Assembly (NCBI GenBank): GCA_902728285.1 | Contig: CACVBU010000702.1 | Location: 941,499 to 1,005,498 of the forward strand | DNA length: 64,000 nucleotides | Direction of reading: 5' to 3' | DNA from: Clytia hemisphaerica | Lineage: Eukaryota > Cnidaria > Hydrozoa > Leptothecata > Clytiidae | Shown here: piece after piece, positions 34,384 to 46,394 of the stretch | Layout: each line of letters opens with the position of its first letter | Numbering within the stretch: position 1 is the first letter of the stretch | Notes under the pieces: generated by a model | The model's input: the letters and a program-made list of their open reading frames with translations, nothing else | Databases searched by the model: none | What the model was told of the DNA's origin: nothing | Made by a program: the position numbers and the translations under genes

Positions 34384-36979
34384 TATGATTAAAACTTTTC
34401 ACTTGTGTTCACGGAAATATTCTAAAATTCATAATGATGGTCAAAACTATTTATAAATATATTTATTTTAAAACGCAGGCGGATTTTTGTAAATTATAAT
34501 GACAAAGGAATAAGATAACATTCTTAACAACAATCTAGTCAAATTCTCATTTCACCATTCATTCTCTATTTTTCATTCATTTTTCTACTGTATTTGAGCA
34601 AGAGAACTTTCCACGGCAAAAAGAGATGAAAAAAAATATCTTAATTTCTTCAGGGCCCATACAGTGGTGTACGGAAAATTTGGCCGTCCCGAGACAAAAT
34701 TGATCCTCCTCCTTTATTTTGAGTATTAAGAGAAAGAGAGGGAGTCTTTGAAACGACCCTGCTAGGGATTGGAAGCACGACTTTACGCACCGTTTCTGCA
34801 TATGATAGGTCGCTCATCAAGGTTATTTTTTGAAAATCGAGACCCCCCCCTCAAGAAAAAAACAACTGAAATCTTCATCCAGTTGACTTGAAAGTTTGCA
34901 AATGTGTACCAAATATGAATTGGTATTGAAAATTTTGAAATCATTGATGGCGTTAGCATTATTTAAAAATACCGAAAATAGAATCCTCCTCTAATTTTTT
35001 CCACTTTCGATTGTCAACTCAAAAATTGGAAACTCCACCTGACAAATATTTCTGGGGCGCAGGGTCAATTTCATTCCACCTGTCGGTATCGTGTATTTTA
35101 CAGATCTGCCCTTATTGCCGAAACAGCCTTAATATAATGTTTGGATATCTATGGGTAAGTATTGTGTTATTTCCGAAACTCTGTAGATTAGCAAGCGCCT
35201 GTCTTTCCTTGGGCATAGAAACGCCTTTATAAAAAGTTCTTATGAAAAAACATAAATTGCCGTGGGTGAGTGGTTTGTAAAACCAGCTTGAATGCTAAAG
35301 CATTAGCCGCAGCTAAATACAACGGCGTGGTTTACTATTCTAGAAATTCTGGAGTAAAAAAGGTCGATTTCCACAATACTGAAATATCGTGCGATATGTG
35401 GGGGCCCCAACAGCTAAAAGGTTGCAAAGAAAATGAAACATTTCTCCCCCACAGGTATGCTGAAAAATATTGATGAAGTTTAATCTTCATCAACTTATCG
35501 AGATTTTTAGCACTTGTACATGAATAACACATCACAGCAAAGGATTTCGAGTCGGACGAATCCCGGGATGCTCTTTGAGACAAAATGTTTTATTTGAGCA
35601 ACTTGAGATTTGACTTCCGATGAAGTGACCACACTACCACACGCAATCGTGCAACATAAACTTTACTTTTGGTAAAAACCTATATTTAGCGTAAGTGTTT
35701 TATATTAAGAAAGTTGCATAATGTCTTTTGTTTATTGTTTGTCTGAAAAAATATTCTAAATAGATCGAAATTTTAGGATGGAATATATCCTTGTTCAGCA
35801 CATCAATGGGATTTCATTATATATAACATATGGATTGATAAATACTTGACATAAAATAGCCTGAATATCTAAGCTGTAAAAAGTTTTATTTGGATATTTC
35901 TGCTGTTCATTAGAAGTACATTGGGCCCTGCCCTGAGGTGAAAACAGAAAAGAAAAAAAACTTCAAAATTACAGTCAATGGAGACTTTGATCAATTTCTG
36001 ATGAAATCTCAAAATTTCAGTTTTCTATCCGATCACAAACTTAAGTTAAAGGATCGTCCAAAGTTGAAATAAAATCATTTTCAAAAATCATGATAAGTGA
36101 AAAAACATATTTTTGAACATTCTGATTTGAATCTATCCAAAAATAAGGGAAAATCTAATCTCATATAAGAAAAAACAATCATAAATATTATTAGGATTTT
36201 TAAAATATGCATATAATACCCCGCAAATACTTGTATGCTTGAAATCTACATATATATTTTGTTGAGTTGATACTTACGGGTTAAGCAGTTCAAATTTAAA
36301 TTTCTTCAATTTCTAAAAGGATAGGTTTTTAGATGTCTCCACTGCACTGTAAGGGTCGTAAAAAGAACACTGTAACAGTTTAAAATATTGAAATTGAAAT
36401 ATCGAATTTCTACAGATATTTAATCAAAATTGGAAAAATTATTTTGACATTGTGAAACCAAATCTTTGTCTAATATATGGGTATTCCTACAAGGTAGGGT
36501 ACCCCAATAGGGATGCTATAAATTTCGATTCTCTATTGTTCTTCTTTTATTCCTGGACACTAACCGGGTGTCCTTATGAAACATTTTTTGTGAGAAAACT
36601 GCCGAAAAAAAAAAATTAAAATCAACCCTTGAAAAAAGATATTCGGCAAGCTAAAACTGCTAGCGAAAGTAAAAACGTTGCTGGGAAAGTCTTCAGACAC
36701 GCACGGCTATTACTTATATAGATTAAAAATGTACACTTGGTTTAACCCTATATGGTCGTGGCCAGAGGTAGGGGTTCTAGGTTTCCGAAGCCACGGAACT
36801 GAATTTCGAAAAATTCTTTTGACGATTTTACGATCCTTTAATAAACAAACTTTCCTCAAAAACCTGTAGTTTGTTTACCTACGAAATCACGAGAATTTTG
36901 CTATTTTAAGGTTTTTGTACCCCTTTGAGAGACTTTCGAGAGTGTAAAAAAGGGACACTCCCAGGCAAAAAAAAGTAAA
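34384..36979. other. Intergenic, no gene recognised
   Basis: A/T-rich. Open frames at 35011-35473 and 36678-36869 are short and without family features. A fragment of the GCACTGTAAGGGT repeat lies at about 36344. Nothing else supported. Confidence 0.45.
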
Positions 36980-37167
36980 GCCACTTATTTCCCATACAGA
37001 ACACGCCTAGAACGCGCCGCAATCATGACGACGGATTGTATCAAGCGGTTCCTTTGATTTTGAGGACTGCATTTTTTGAAATCTAGCGATCTAGCGATAA
37101 ATTTTACTTTCAATCCGGCGTTTGTGTGAAAACCACGCGCATGCTTTCTGGATGGGAAATAAGTGGC
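36980..37167. mobile_element. 188-bp MITE
   Basis: GCCACTTATTTCCCAT at 36980-36995 and its exact reverse complement at 37152-37167. The interior is relatively G/C-rich (CGCGCC, CCACGCGC). Confidence 0.6.
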
Positions 37168-37459
37168 CTCATTTCCCGTCCAGGAGTCTCGAGTCTAGCC
37201 ATTCGGGCTTGGAAGTCGATGCTGATGACTCGCACATATTTCGACAAGCACTCCGCCTAAGTGTCCCCAGAAGTCACAGCTTCCTTATCTAGAATGAAAA
37301 TGAAAAGGAGCCTTCAAGCCCAAAATATCATGAATAAAGGTATGTAAAAGCTGTTTCAACATGTCTTTTTCACATGTCTATTTCACAGATGAATTTGCTA
37401 ATATCGCGATTGAGAAAAATTTGAGTGAAAAGGGAACTAAAACGGGCTCTTTCAGCAAA

Positions 37460-37670
37460 TGTGGGTGGAGGATATAGTGTCCGGGGGTAGTAAAAAATCT
37501 ACAAAATTTGCCTTGCTCTGTTTGGGGGTAATTATGCTCTGTTTGAGGTTAATTTTGATTGTCCATGGGCTTAAAAAATGCTTGTCTGGGGGAGGGTTAG
37601 ACCAAGTGTCCGGAGGGTGTCTGGGGAGTGGTATATTTCCAAAAAATGTTATATCCTCCACCCCCCTACA
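37460..37670. mobile_element. 211-bp MITE, TGTGGGTGGAGGATATA termini
   Basis: TGTGGGTGGAGGATATA at the left mirrors TATATCCTCCACCCCCCTACA at the right with small differences. The two opposing open frames across it are produced by the palindrome. Confidence 0.65.
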
Positions 37671-38012
37671 TATTCAATTTTTTTTCTGGAAAAGCCAAAT
37701 CCTGAAACGAAGAAAAGAAATAAGAAACTTTTGAAAAAAGGAATCTAAAATTGAATTCTCTCAGGTAATGGTTTTAATAGTTCTGCGGATATTTGAGAAA
37801 AAAAATATTCGCAAATAAAAATTTGATGAGTTTGATACAGGATAGCATCCTGATCGAAGTATTTTTGTCAACTTGTAACAGAAAAATAAACTTGGAATAT
37901 AAAAAATCCTTTAAAGAACACGAAAAAAATCCCACAATTGGTATTTGCAACAGAATTCAATGCTTCATTACCATTCAATTTCGATTAGGGGTGACAATAC
38001 TGGGACAATACT

Positions 38013-38618
38013 TTAATGCTTCGAATCTTTTTGGGATTCCAGCTCAAAAATCCGTTGCTCTAATGTTAGATTGTCTTCTGCGAGAATTGCAATTTCCTTT
38101 CTCATTTCAGCATTATTTTCTTCCATAGCTCGAATGTAATCACAGGCTTTGTTAAGGGTAAAACAACGAGATGACTTTTCTTGGATCGACTCTAAAGAGG
38201 CTTCAGGAAGAGCATTTTTCAGTTCGTTTAAAGATGAGGTAATTAATTGACGACGTTGTCTCTCTAAAGCATTGTGGTAGGCTCTTTGTTTACTGTTTGG
38301 AATGTTCTTAAGAGACCTATGCGGTGGCTTGACTATCTGTTTGACCAGTTTGGAGGTTTTCGTAACAGTTTTAGATGACGTGCTTTTCATAGGTCTCGCC
38401 ATAACAGGTTTCTGCAGGACTGTTGATGGAACGACTTCGATAGGAGTAGAAGGTAGCAAAAATTTCAGTTTGTTTACCCGGTTGTTTATCTGGTGGTGGT
38501 CTCGGAGAATGGCTGTGGAACCGTGGGTAGTTTGTGCACAATTGACGAATACTTGGACGAAATCTGACGGAGAAAGCTTCATCACATCTTGTTGCTCATT
38601 CGAACTTTTTGCTTCCAT
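38013..38618 (-). CDS. Myc/Max-family bHLH-leucine-zipper transcription factor
   Basis: A frame of 201 codons from ATG 38618; 38669 is an upstream alternative, but CTGCACCAG just before CTTCTTCTG looks like a splice acceptor, so a 5' exon may exist. The basic region YHNALERQRRQ (His, Glu, Arg at E-box contact positions) is followed by helix 1, loop, helix 2 (EKSSRCFTLNKACDYIRAM) and a leucine zipper to the C terminus. Helix 2 resembles Max (EKASR..IL.KAT.YI). NALERQRR is intermediate between Max and Myc, and the zipper sits at the very C terminus as in Myc. KFLLPSTP about 60 residues before the basic region loosely resembles Myc box I. I therefore leave Myc versus Max open. Confidence 0.8.
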   Translation of the reverse strand: MEAKSSNEQQDVMKLSPSDFVQVFVNCAQTTHGSTAILRDHHQINNRVNKLKFLLPSTPIEVVPSTVLQKPVMARPMKSTSSKTVTKTSKLVKQIVKPPHRSLKNIPNSKQRAYHNALERQRRQLITSSLNELKNALPEASLESIQEKSSRCFTLNKACDYIRAMEENNAEMRKEIAILAEDNLTLEQRIFELESQKDSKH

Positions 38619-38919
38619 CTCTCTCAGAAGAAGCTGGTGCAGTAAGTGAATCAATACACTATCACACAACCATTCAATATGTCACATCAATCGGAAAATT
38701 TTTAACAAACGGAATTGCTAAAACATTTAATGATTATGCTAATTCCCAAGTTGATTATAATGTCGTCAAAAGAGTTGTTTTTCCAAAGTTACATTAACGA
38801 GGCTCAATACGATGTCTCATATGATTATCCTCTTCGCACAAGCGAGTTAAGTATAGTTTCATGGTTAACTACTTTTAAGGGCTCTGACCATAGGGTGCTT
38901 TTTCACTGAGACTGAGGTC

Positions 38920-39505
38920 GTGTTCACACTACAGACCTTCCTTAATAAAAATGTAGTTTGGAGAATCTTTTGTTGACTACAATACAGAACGTGCATTTAA
39001 CAAAAAGTCGAAGACGTAGTATTGTAATTTTTAATCGATCTTCCTTAATTAAGAGTCGTAAGCTCTATTGTCTTAAGGGTAGGATAGAGGCTTCCCTTAA
39101 AACAAAAGATTTTATTAAGGAAGCATAAACAAAGAATGCGTGCAGTGAACAAAAAGCTTTACGATTTCAAAAACGAATGAACTGAGGAAAAAATTAGAAA
39201 TAGTGCAAACGGTGTTATTGATGTGTAAGTTGAATGCAGTTCATGAGTAAAACCATTAGAACAAATATGTTTGCGGATTTCAAGTGATGTATGGATACCA
39301 ATATCAACCAATCACAGGTGAAATCGAAACTCTCAATAAAAAATCAACCAATGAGAAGCCTTAAGCAAAATCAATTACCGTGTTATAATAGATCTCGTCC
39401 TCGTGAACCTACAAAGAACTGTAATAAACCAGTGTATTCATCCATCATAAATCTCTTTGTTTAACTTTGATAGATTTAATTAGGTAAACTTTCCAGTGTG
39501 AACGC
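38920..39505. mobile_element. Probable TIR element with CCTTAA words
   Basis: TGTTCACACT at about 38920 and AGTGTGAAC at about 39495 are inverted. CTTCCTTAAT, CCTTAATTAAG, TCTTAAGGG, CCCTTAAAAC and TTAAGGAAG recur inside. TIRs are imperfect and the target duplication is unresolved. Confidence 0.45.
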
Positions 39506-40265
39506 GCCTAGTCTGAATCGCAGACCTCTACAAAACCACAGGTAGTATAGGTCTGCTTAATGATCTACCAACCGCTTTCCGGTTCGCAAAGGAAATCTTG
39601 GCGAGTAATTTGATTGACATTGATGTGCGCGCAAAAACGATCGTTTCGAACGTTTTCAATGGAATGTTTACATTTGAAATTCGAATCCCAGACCAGAAAA
39701 ACAAAACAGAAAAAAGATAAAAAACAATCTGATGCGCGCATTATGCACAGTCTGTAGATTTATTTTTGACTTTTGCTTTTATAAGATATCTGGTCTGTAA
39801 ATTTATCAAAACTTTTCCATCAGCTCTTCGGTCGAAGCTCAAAAAATACAAATATGAACACAAAAGTGAAAGAAAACAACCAGAAACACTCCAATCTCTT
39901 CAAAGAATTGAAGCTAAGTACCTGAAAAGATACAAAGGCCACACAGTATTAAAAAGTGAAATGCCAACGCTGAAGAAAAGTTCTTTGTTTGTTTTAACAT
40001 TTAAAGGCCCTTGTTGAAGGAACAACAACACTTCCTTTTGTAGAATCATAAAGAAGTAATCTAATGTCAGAAATATTCAATATGACCCCTAAAATGTACT
40101 GTATATACATAACTAGAATACCTTGAAATAATCTGCAACATATCTGTAGAACTGTCAAAACAATTATCTGGAGCCAAAGTGATCAACAAATCCAGTGTGG
40201 TAAAAAATTATACACTCATGCAAGTCCAAATTAAAGCATCAAAATGTAGTTTTATGAAGCAAAAT
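39506..40265. other. Intergenic; small ORF without recognised features
   Basis: The open frame 39766-40017 (+, 83 codons, Lys-rich) has no signal peptide, helix pattern or family motif that I can name. Nothing else seen. Confidence 0.35.
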
Positions 40266-40381
40266 TTTGTTGGTGCACATAGTCTAGCATGCTAGACGAC
40301 TTAACTCGGTAAAAAATAGGAAGTAGAAAACTTGACATGAGCATCAATATAGTCGTCTAGAATATTTTGTGCACAACAAAC
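40266..40381. mobile_element. Small MITE, TTTGTTGGTGCACA termini
   Basis: TTTGTTGGTGCACATAGTCTAG against the reverse complement of the right end (TAGAATATTTTGTGCACAACAAA), imperfect in the middle. CTAGACGACT and AGTCGTCTAG are inverted inside. A second hairpin follows at 40599-40675 (CCAGTCGTTTAT / ATAAACGACTGG). Confidence 0.55.
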
Positions 40382-41292
40382 TTTTTATAAAAATTCTCTT
40401 TTTTCATGTTTTTGGATAACATTTTCAGGGGGTCTTGTTGGTTTGATTTGGTTTGTTTTTTTTTCTTTCACTTAGAAATTCTCATTGGCTGAAATTTTTA
40501 TTTGTTTATATATTTTGGTGTATATGATTGTTTTCTCACCCCGCAGAAATCTGCGGGCCCTGCTGGAACTCCCGTAAGCTACGGAAACCACCTTAGCCCA
40601 GTCGTTTATTTTAACCATATCCCGACATAAAAATTTCCCGCTTTCAACAAAAACGTTATAAACGACTGGATTCCCAGTCTATGGTGCACACAGAAGATAC
40701 ATCAGGGCACTTAAATCCAATAAATCTAATTTCTCATCTTTTACGAAATCTCCACATTAAAAAAGAAAGGAGGAAGAAAAACAAGCAAACTTCCTTCCGC
40801 CTACTTTTTTTTCAAAATCCAAATATATTTTCCAATCTATGATTTGGTGCCTCACAGAAAATTTAAAAATTACGTAATGTTATATTTGTAGACACCCGCC
40901 AGCTAAAAATGTCTTTAGCCGTATATCGGCTAAAGGCGGCAAATCTCTGGACAAAGGAAATATAGCTTATTAAGCATCCTCTATAAGGAGCACGAATCCG
41001 TTAGTGGATGCCAGCAGCCTAGAACGCGCCCTGAGACTGTCTGGCGAAAATCGATTAGCTGAAACAAAGAAAATTGATAGGAAAACATTACTGACTCCCA
41101 AAACAGTTGTCAAAGCGTTTATGACCCTTTGAATTTAGAGTTAATTGCAGCATGGTTGACAAAATTTAATTGAAAATAATTATAAACAGTTCTCCAACGG
41201 TGGAGGCAGTTCTTTCATTTTATGCAAAAACAAAACCATTTCACTGCTGATAAATGTGTTGATGCTCTGAATGCTATTTTATTGCAAACAAT

Positions 41293-41804
41293 GGCTGCGT
41301 TTAGACCAGCCTGGCATTTGTAATTGCTTGTAGTATTCTTTTGAATTCTATTGTTCCGCGCAATTGTTCGGTTTGTCAAATGCCTAATGATGCCAGCGTG
41401 TTGGCATTTGAAATGCCATTTTGAGCAAAGGAATCCCCTTTTCTGGCATTTCAAATCAAACAAAGGAACCAAAACAAAGAGAAAAAATGACATTTTTGAT
41501 TTTTTATAGTATTTGCACGTTTTTTATTCAGTTCTTCTATAGATTGTAAAATTTGCAAAATTTGCCATAGCCTAGCCCTACGGCAAAAAGTTTCAGTCTT
41601 AATGACTGCAGTTTTTGAGAAATTCCATGCTTTTCATTGTTTGATCTGTCAAAGTTGAACTTGAGGGAATCACCTTTTCAGTAATGACTTTAAAAAGACG
41701 ATTCCTTAAATGCCATGACAGAAAATACAATGGAAAAGCTATTAAAATCGAATCTCTCATGAGCAAATGCCAAATTACAAATGCCAGTTGGTCTAAACGA
41801 AGCC
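41293..41804. mobile_element. 512-bp TIR element with iterated GGCATTTG words
   Basis: GGCTGCGTTTAGACCAGCC at the left and GTTGGTCTAAACGAAGCC at the right are inverted, continuing into TGGCATTTGTAATT / AATTACAAATGCCA. AAT is outside both ends (41290-41292 and 41805-41807). The word GGCATTT(G/C) or its complement occurs about eight times inside. The minus-strand open frame 41215-41493 is incidental. Confidence 0.75.
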
Positions 41805-42801
41805 AATCTCTATTCGGTGTATCTTTGGATTAATTGGTCATTAAGTCAAGAGAGCTCTACCCCTCTCTTGGAGAACAAAAGGTTTAATGACCAATTTTCG
41901 ACGTTAAATCTGGAATGCTGATATGAAGCGATCAAAATCCGATGTTAAGTACGAATCTTCATTGTATATTTTTACAACCCTTAGAAATTTATGAAAAGGA
42001 CCGTTGGTGAGAACCACTTATCTATCTAGCGTAGTGAAAAAGCACCCAACGCTATGAACTTTATAAAGACTTCTAATAAATATGTTGCATTACCCTCTTT
42101 TATAAAAAGTGCTAAGTTTTAATGGATAATTAACCTTTTTGTGTCGAAGTCTTCTGAAACTGTCCGCAAAGAATTTAACTGTTTTAAATTTTTCGGAAAA
42201 ACTTTCTTAATTAATGCATCGAAAGTTATGGCTGTTTTTCTATGAAAAATTAGAATGAAAAATTGGTCAAAGAGCACTATTTTCAAGATTTTGAGACAAA
42301 TAAGCTTTGAGAAAAAATCTAGTTTTAGTTCGGTAAAAGATACACCTACTGAAAAAAAAAATCTAAAATGTTTTTTCTTCGCCGAAAACAAGACCTAAAA
42401 TAAAGTAAAAATAAAATAGTTGAAATACTCGTCTTCGCAAAAGTCTTCATTTTCTTCTTCATCAAATTGTTTCATTGCAATTCTTAAATTTTCAGACTCA
42501 AGGATAATTGGCCTAACAGAAAATGTATAACATGCCACAGTTTTGTGTGCTACATCAAGTAGAAATTTATATTTTGCACTGGCAAATATAAAAAATTCAC
42601 CATGGTCAGAGCCCTTAAGTAAAAATCTTCTCTTTTCATTATATCAAAACACTGAAAATAAAGTACTCAATAGTATACATCATGATTTTCTTCAAGCTTT
42701 TGAAAATATTTTGATCTTTAACTAGAAATTATAAAATGTAGATAAAATGGAAATTACGTCAGGTAGGTCCCGTAAAACGACACAAGATCCACCACTTTCT
42801 T

Positions 42802-43310
42802 CTTAATATCATCAGCGGTTACCCTGAGTATCAGAAGTTAAGTTTTCAAAGAATATATTGACCTCTGAAAACCAATAATATAAATTTTATCGCGCATGTG
42901 TCAATCTAATCACTGTAGAAAAAATCAAAGATGAAGAGTCTAGCAGACTGTATCAGTATGCTGTTTACTATTTACGAATTCCCCAGAAACCTTCAAGTGT
43001 AATTGAAATGAGTTTATTTCGAAAGAAATCTTTTAATTATGGAAATGTCACTTTAATTAAATGGAAATAATAGACAGACTTTATGTTATGATTCTCTATC
43101 ACTGACTCTTTTTACAAAGCATTGATGACTTTTTTAAGTTGTGTTTTCAACGACGGAAATAAAAATATCAACTTTGAACTTCATCCAAGATCTTGTATGG
43201 TCGTCATGGTTACTTTTTTCTGCGTTGATTGCGCGCTGAATAGAATCTGGATTGGTCGGCACAGCGTCGATATATGATTTCGACCTGTGCTTTTCACGGT
43301 ACTGAAATGC
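42802..43310 (+). repeat. About 500-bp dispersed repeat, copy 1 (inverted copy at 58.9-59.4 kb)
   Basis: Long stretches match the reverse complement of 58871-59428, for example TTACCCTGAGTATCAGAAG, GCAGACTGTATCAGTATGC, AATTGAAATGAGTTTATTTC and TCTATCACTGACTC. It ends close to the Penelope-like fragment, so it may be that element's 5' flank or LTR-like part. The second copy has no RT next to it. Confidence 0.75.
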
Positions 43311-43479
43311 AGAATTTCAACTGCGTGTATACTTTTGAATCACTTTTGTAACTCCAATAATTTTTTTTGACTTGAAAAAAAATAGTATACCAAAGAAATA
43401 TAAAAATTGAAACATAAAACGATTGGTCAACTATTAACAGAAATACTAAATGCAGAAGACGTAAACGTTACGGTAAACT

Positions 43480-44760
43480 GACTGACTTTCTTCAGAAAAC
43501 TCACAATTCGTCACTCCCTGAAATGCAGTGTTAATTGTTCTGTTCGACCACTTGAAAAGAAACTAAACAACAAACTTGATCTATTCATCAAAGTGAGAGA
43601 CAAAATCAATGGCATAACGAAAAATCCTAATGCTATCGTTACAAACCTCTCCTCGATTATCCTAACCAATGACGAGTACGATGTCTTACGTTTTTTGGTT
43701 TAAATCATGGACTAGCTATGAAACCTGATGAAGTTGAAACACTTACCATCGCCGAAGACATATGGTCACAACTTTACAAATTGAAACTTCTAAAAAACGA
43801 CATCCGCTCTATTCAACGTGCTATAAATTCAATCCGAGCTTTTACCTTCAACCTTCTAGACATTGATGACAAGCAGATATTTAAAGACAGTAAACATATC
43901 AAAATTATAAAAAAACTTAAACAAAAATCTTGCTATACTCAAACCTGACAAAGGAAACGGTATCGTTCTTCTAGACAAACCTGTTTACCGTGCTGCCCTC
44001 GATAAATTATTCAGTGACACAAATAAATTCAAAAAAGTTGACTCAGATCATACATTCACTTGCCTTCGAACCATACAACGATACCTCAACACTACTAAAG
44101 CGTGAAGAAATCAATCCTGACGAATACAAAGAAATGCGACCAAAAAAATGCAAAATCTGCTCGAGCCCAGCCACGGTCTACCAAAAACTCACGAAACATT
44201 CGAAACAGTTCCAAAGTTTCGTCCTATCATTGACACAACAGGATCCACACACTACAAAGTTGGCAAATACCTAACGAAACTATTACTCTTAGGTGCCAAA
44301 TAAACGGGGGGTTTGGAATAAACAGGGGGGGGCTGGAAAATTTTTGAGATTTCAATAAACGGGGGGGGGGACCTAACTGCCGGGGGGTTGGAAATTGTAT
44401 TTCTGAAAACCCAAAAATAAGGTAAATATAGGCTAAAATCAGGCTATTTAGAGCAAAATGAGAGGCCTTTCCTTTGACAGCTGAAAATATTTTTTAAATT
44501 AATAAACGGGGGGGGGGGGGTCCTATTAAGGTGCGGGGGGGGTTGGAAAATTTTCGATCAACGACTACACACTAAAAGATTCTTTCGATACCGCAACAAA
44601 AATACGCGATATTCCAAAAGAACTGTTCCTGTTCGATGAAGGTTATGTTCTAGTCCACTTTTTACGAATGTCCCCCTACAAAAGACAATACACGTTATTA
44701 TTGATAGAATTTACAACAAAACACAAATCGAAACCACATTAATTAGCTTTCACGAATGGC
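43480..44760 (+). pseudogene. Penelope-like reverse transcriptase, broken and 3'-truncated
   Basis: Successive frames carry the Penelope-type order: NLSSIILTNDEYDVLRF and GLNHGLAMKPDE (N-terminal region), AILKPDKGNGIVLLDKPVYR (RT start), AHGLPKTHE and KFRPIIDTTGST (the L-PKTHK...RPI signature), NDYTLKDSFDTATKIRDIP, and FTNVPLQKTIHVIIDRIYN. There are several frame changes (near 43695, 43930, 44105, 44160 and 44625) and a 264-bp G-rich insert at 44292-44555. The sequence stops matching near 44750, before the catalytic YADD box and any GIY-YIG endonuclease. It is dead and cannot move. Confidence 0.85.
44292..44555. repeat. G-rich insert within the Penelope-like RT
   Basis: Four ATAAACGGGGG/GGTTGGAAA-type units with long G runs (up to about 14 G). 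RT coding similarity stops directly before it and resumes directly after it, so it is an insertion. No terminal inverted repeats. Confidence 0.65.
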
Positions 44761-44883
44761 CATTTCAAGAATTTTTTTCAATGACATTTTCTTTCGCGAA
44801 AACGAGACTGTTCATCTAATGTTTCAACACCAAAGTACGACAAATAACTACAATATTAAAATAAGACAAAAAGAACGACAAAC

Positions 44884-44903
44884 TTTAACCCTAACCCTAA
44901 CTA
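44884..44903. repeat. Short interstitial telomeric repeat (CCCTAA)n
   Basis: TTTAACCCTAACCCTAACTA, 2.5 units of the TTAGGG-type metazoan telomere repeat, about 130 bp downstream of the truncated Penelope-like RT. Confidence 0.6.
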
Positions 44904-45037
44904 TCAAAGAACGACATATTTCTAGTTTCTTCCTTTAATGTCATGGCTTCATCCATATTTTCCAGTCCCCCCTTGAACAGCAAATTCAGTGTGGTTGTCT
45001 AGCATAACTTAAGGGTTAATAAAAAATAAGATCATAA

Positions 45038-45275
45038 GTATACCATTCGAAAGCTCTCGAAAAACTATATAGAATACTTTTAAACGGGTATAGCCGATTT
45101 CATTACCTAGCTCAAGATAATTCACGCAGAAGATGCTATATATGGTCAATTTTAGACAAAAATGTGGCGAAAAGTGGAACTTGCGCATGAAATATCTCGA
45201 TTTAGGTAAGGAAATCGGCTATAACCGTTTCAAAGTATTCTATATAGTTTTTCGAGAGCTTTCGAATGGTATACT
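45038..45275. mobile_element. MITE-like long hairpin
   Basis: Arms 45038-45118 and 45192-45275 are inverted: AGTATACCATTCGAAAGCTC, CGAAAAACTATATAGAATAC and GCCGATTTC with their complements. The loop is about 70 bp. The open frame 45133-45351 is incidental. Confidence 0.8.
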
Positions 45276-45469
45276 TTGTTACGCACTTAATTGTGTTGTT
45301 TTGGCAATTAACGCGAAGTTAATCGACTGGAGAATTGACTTATCGTTTTAATGTTCTTTTGTATAATTTTTATGACCTCTAAGGAATTTCGTGTTTTCGA
45401 TAAAAAGTAATGTAGTTTTCTTGAACTTTGAGCAATCAAAAAATATAACTGTTTTGAACTGTGATGTAC

Positions 45470-46106
45470 CAGGGATATGTTATAGCGGAGGATAACGATG
45501 GATAACGCACATTTAAAAACCGCGGGGTGCCTCACTTTCTAACTACAGTTGACGCTCTCTAATTCGATCTTCAAGGGGAATTGGATATTCATCGAACTAT
45601 GGAGGTTATCGAATAAGGGAGCGTCTTTTATGAGAGTTACGTGTTGACGGGGACTTTAAATTTCATCGAATAAGGGAGCCTATCGAATAGAAGAACGTCG
45701 AATTAAAGAGCGTCAACTGTATGATATTTTCAGATAGCAAGTCGGTATGTTTGATCATGGAAAAAATTTCAAGTCAATTGAAACAATATTTGTCAAAATA
45801 TTTACATCCGAAATTTTTAAAGAGAAATCATGAAAGCTTCTCAAATTCATAACACACGCTGATAAAAATAGATTTCATTTACAAGGAAGCTTTTGGGGTA
45901 TCTTCTACAAATATTATTTTGATGAAAAGCGGGAACATCATAGCAAAATATGTGCAAACGTACTGCATGAATACTTTGTCTGCTTCATTTTTCTTATAAA
46001 ACAGAACACTCAAGGGGACAGAGATGGATTTCTATTATCAACAGTTTACAATAGAAAAGACAAAGAAGCAATCCGCTAAGGAATTCTCGTATATAACATA
46101 TCCCTG
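45470..46106. mobile_element. 637-bp hAT-like non-autonomous element
   Basis: Termini CAGGGATATGTTATA and TATAACATATCCCTG (one A inserted) are inverted. GATGTAC lies directly outside both ends (45463-45469 and 46107-46113), a 7- to 8-bp target duplication. CAGGG ends plus an 8-bp-class TSD are typical of the hAT superfamily. No transposase. It contains the nested element at 45546-45719. Confidence 0.8.
45546..45719. mobile_element. 174-bp pogo/Tc1-like MITE nested in the hAT-like element
   Basis: CAGTTGACGCTCTCTAATTC and its complement GAATTAAAGAGCGTCAACTG, with TA at both edges (45544-45545 and 45720-45721). Interior words TCGAATAAGGGAGC recur. CAGTTGA ends with TA are typical of pogo/Tigger-like elements. 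Confidence 0.85.
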
Positions 46107-46394
46107 GATGTACACGGACGCTTGACTGCATTTTCTTGTGTGGGAAGTTTGCTGTTTTGGTCAACGTAACAAGTGGTATTTTTGCTCCATTGACAATACT
46201 TGATAATGTCTAAAAATGAGTTTGAAATTTTTTTTAAAATTTCACCCTTAGAAATTGCACAAAAAAGAGATGTTCCACCAGTGGGATTTTTTCCTGAGGT
46301 ATAAGCATCCTATAGAGAAGGTCTGGAGAAAGTTTCAGCTAGATCATTTTTTTTTTCCTACAAACAGCCTGTATTTTTGTAACACGACCACACT

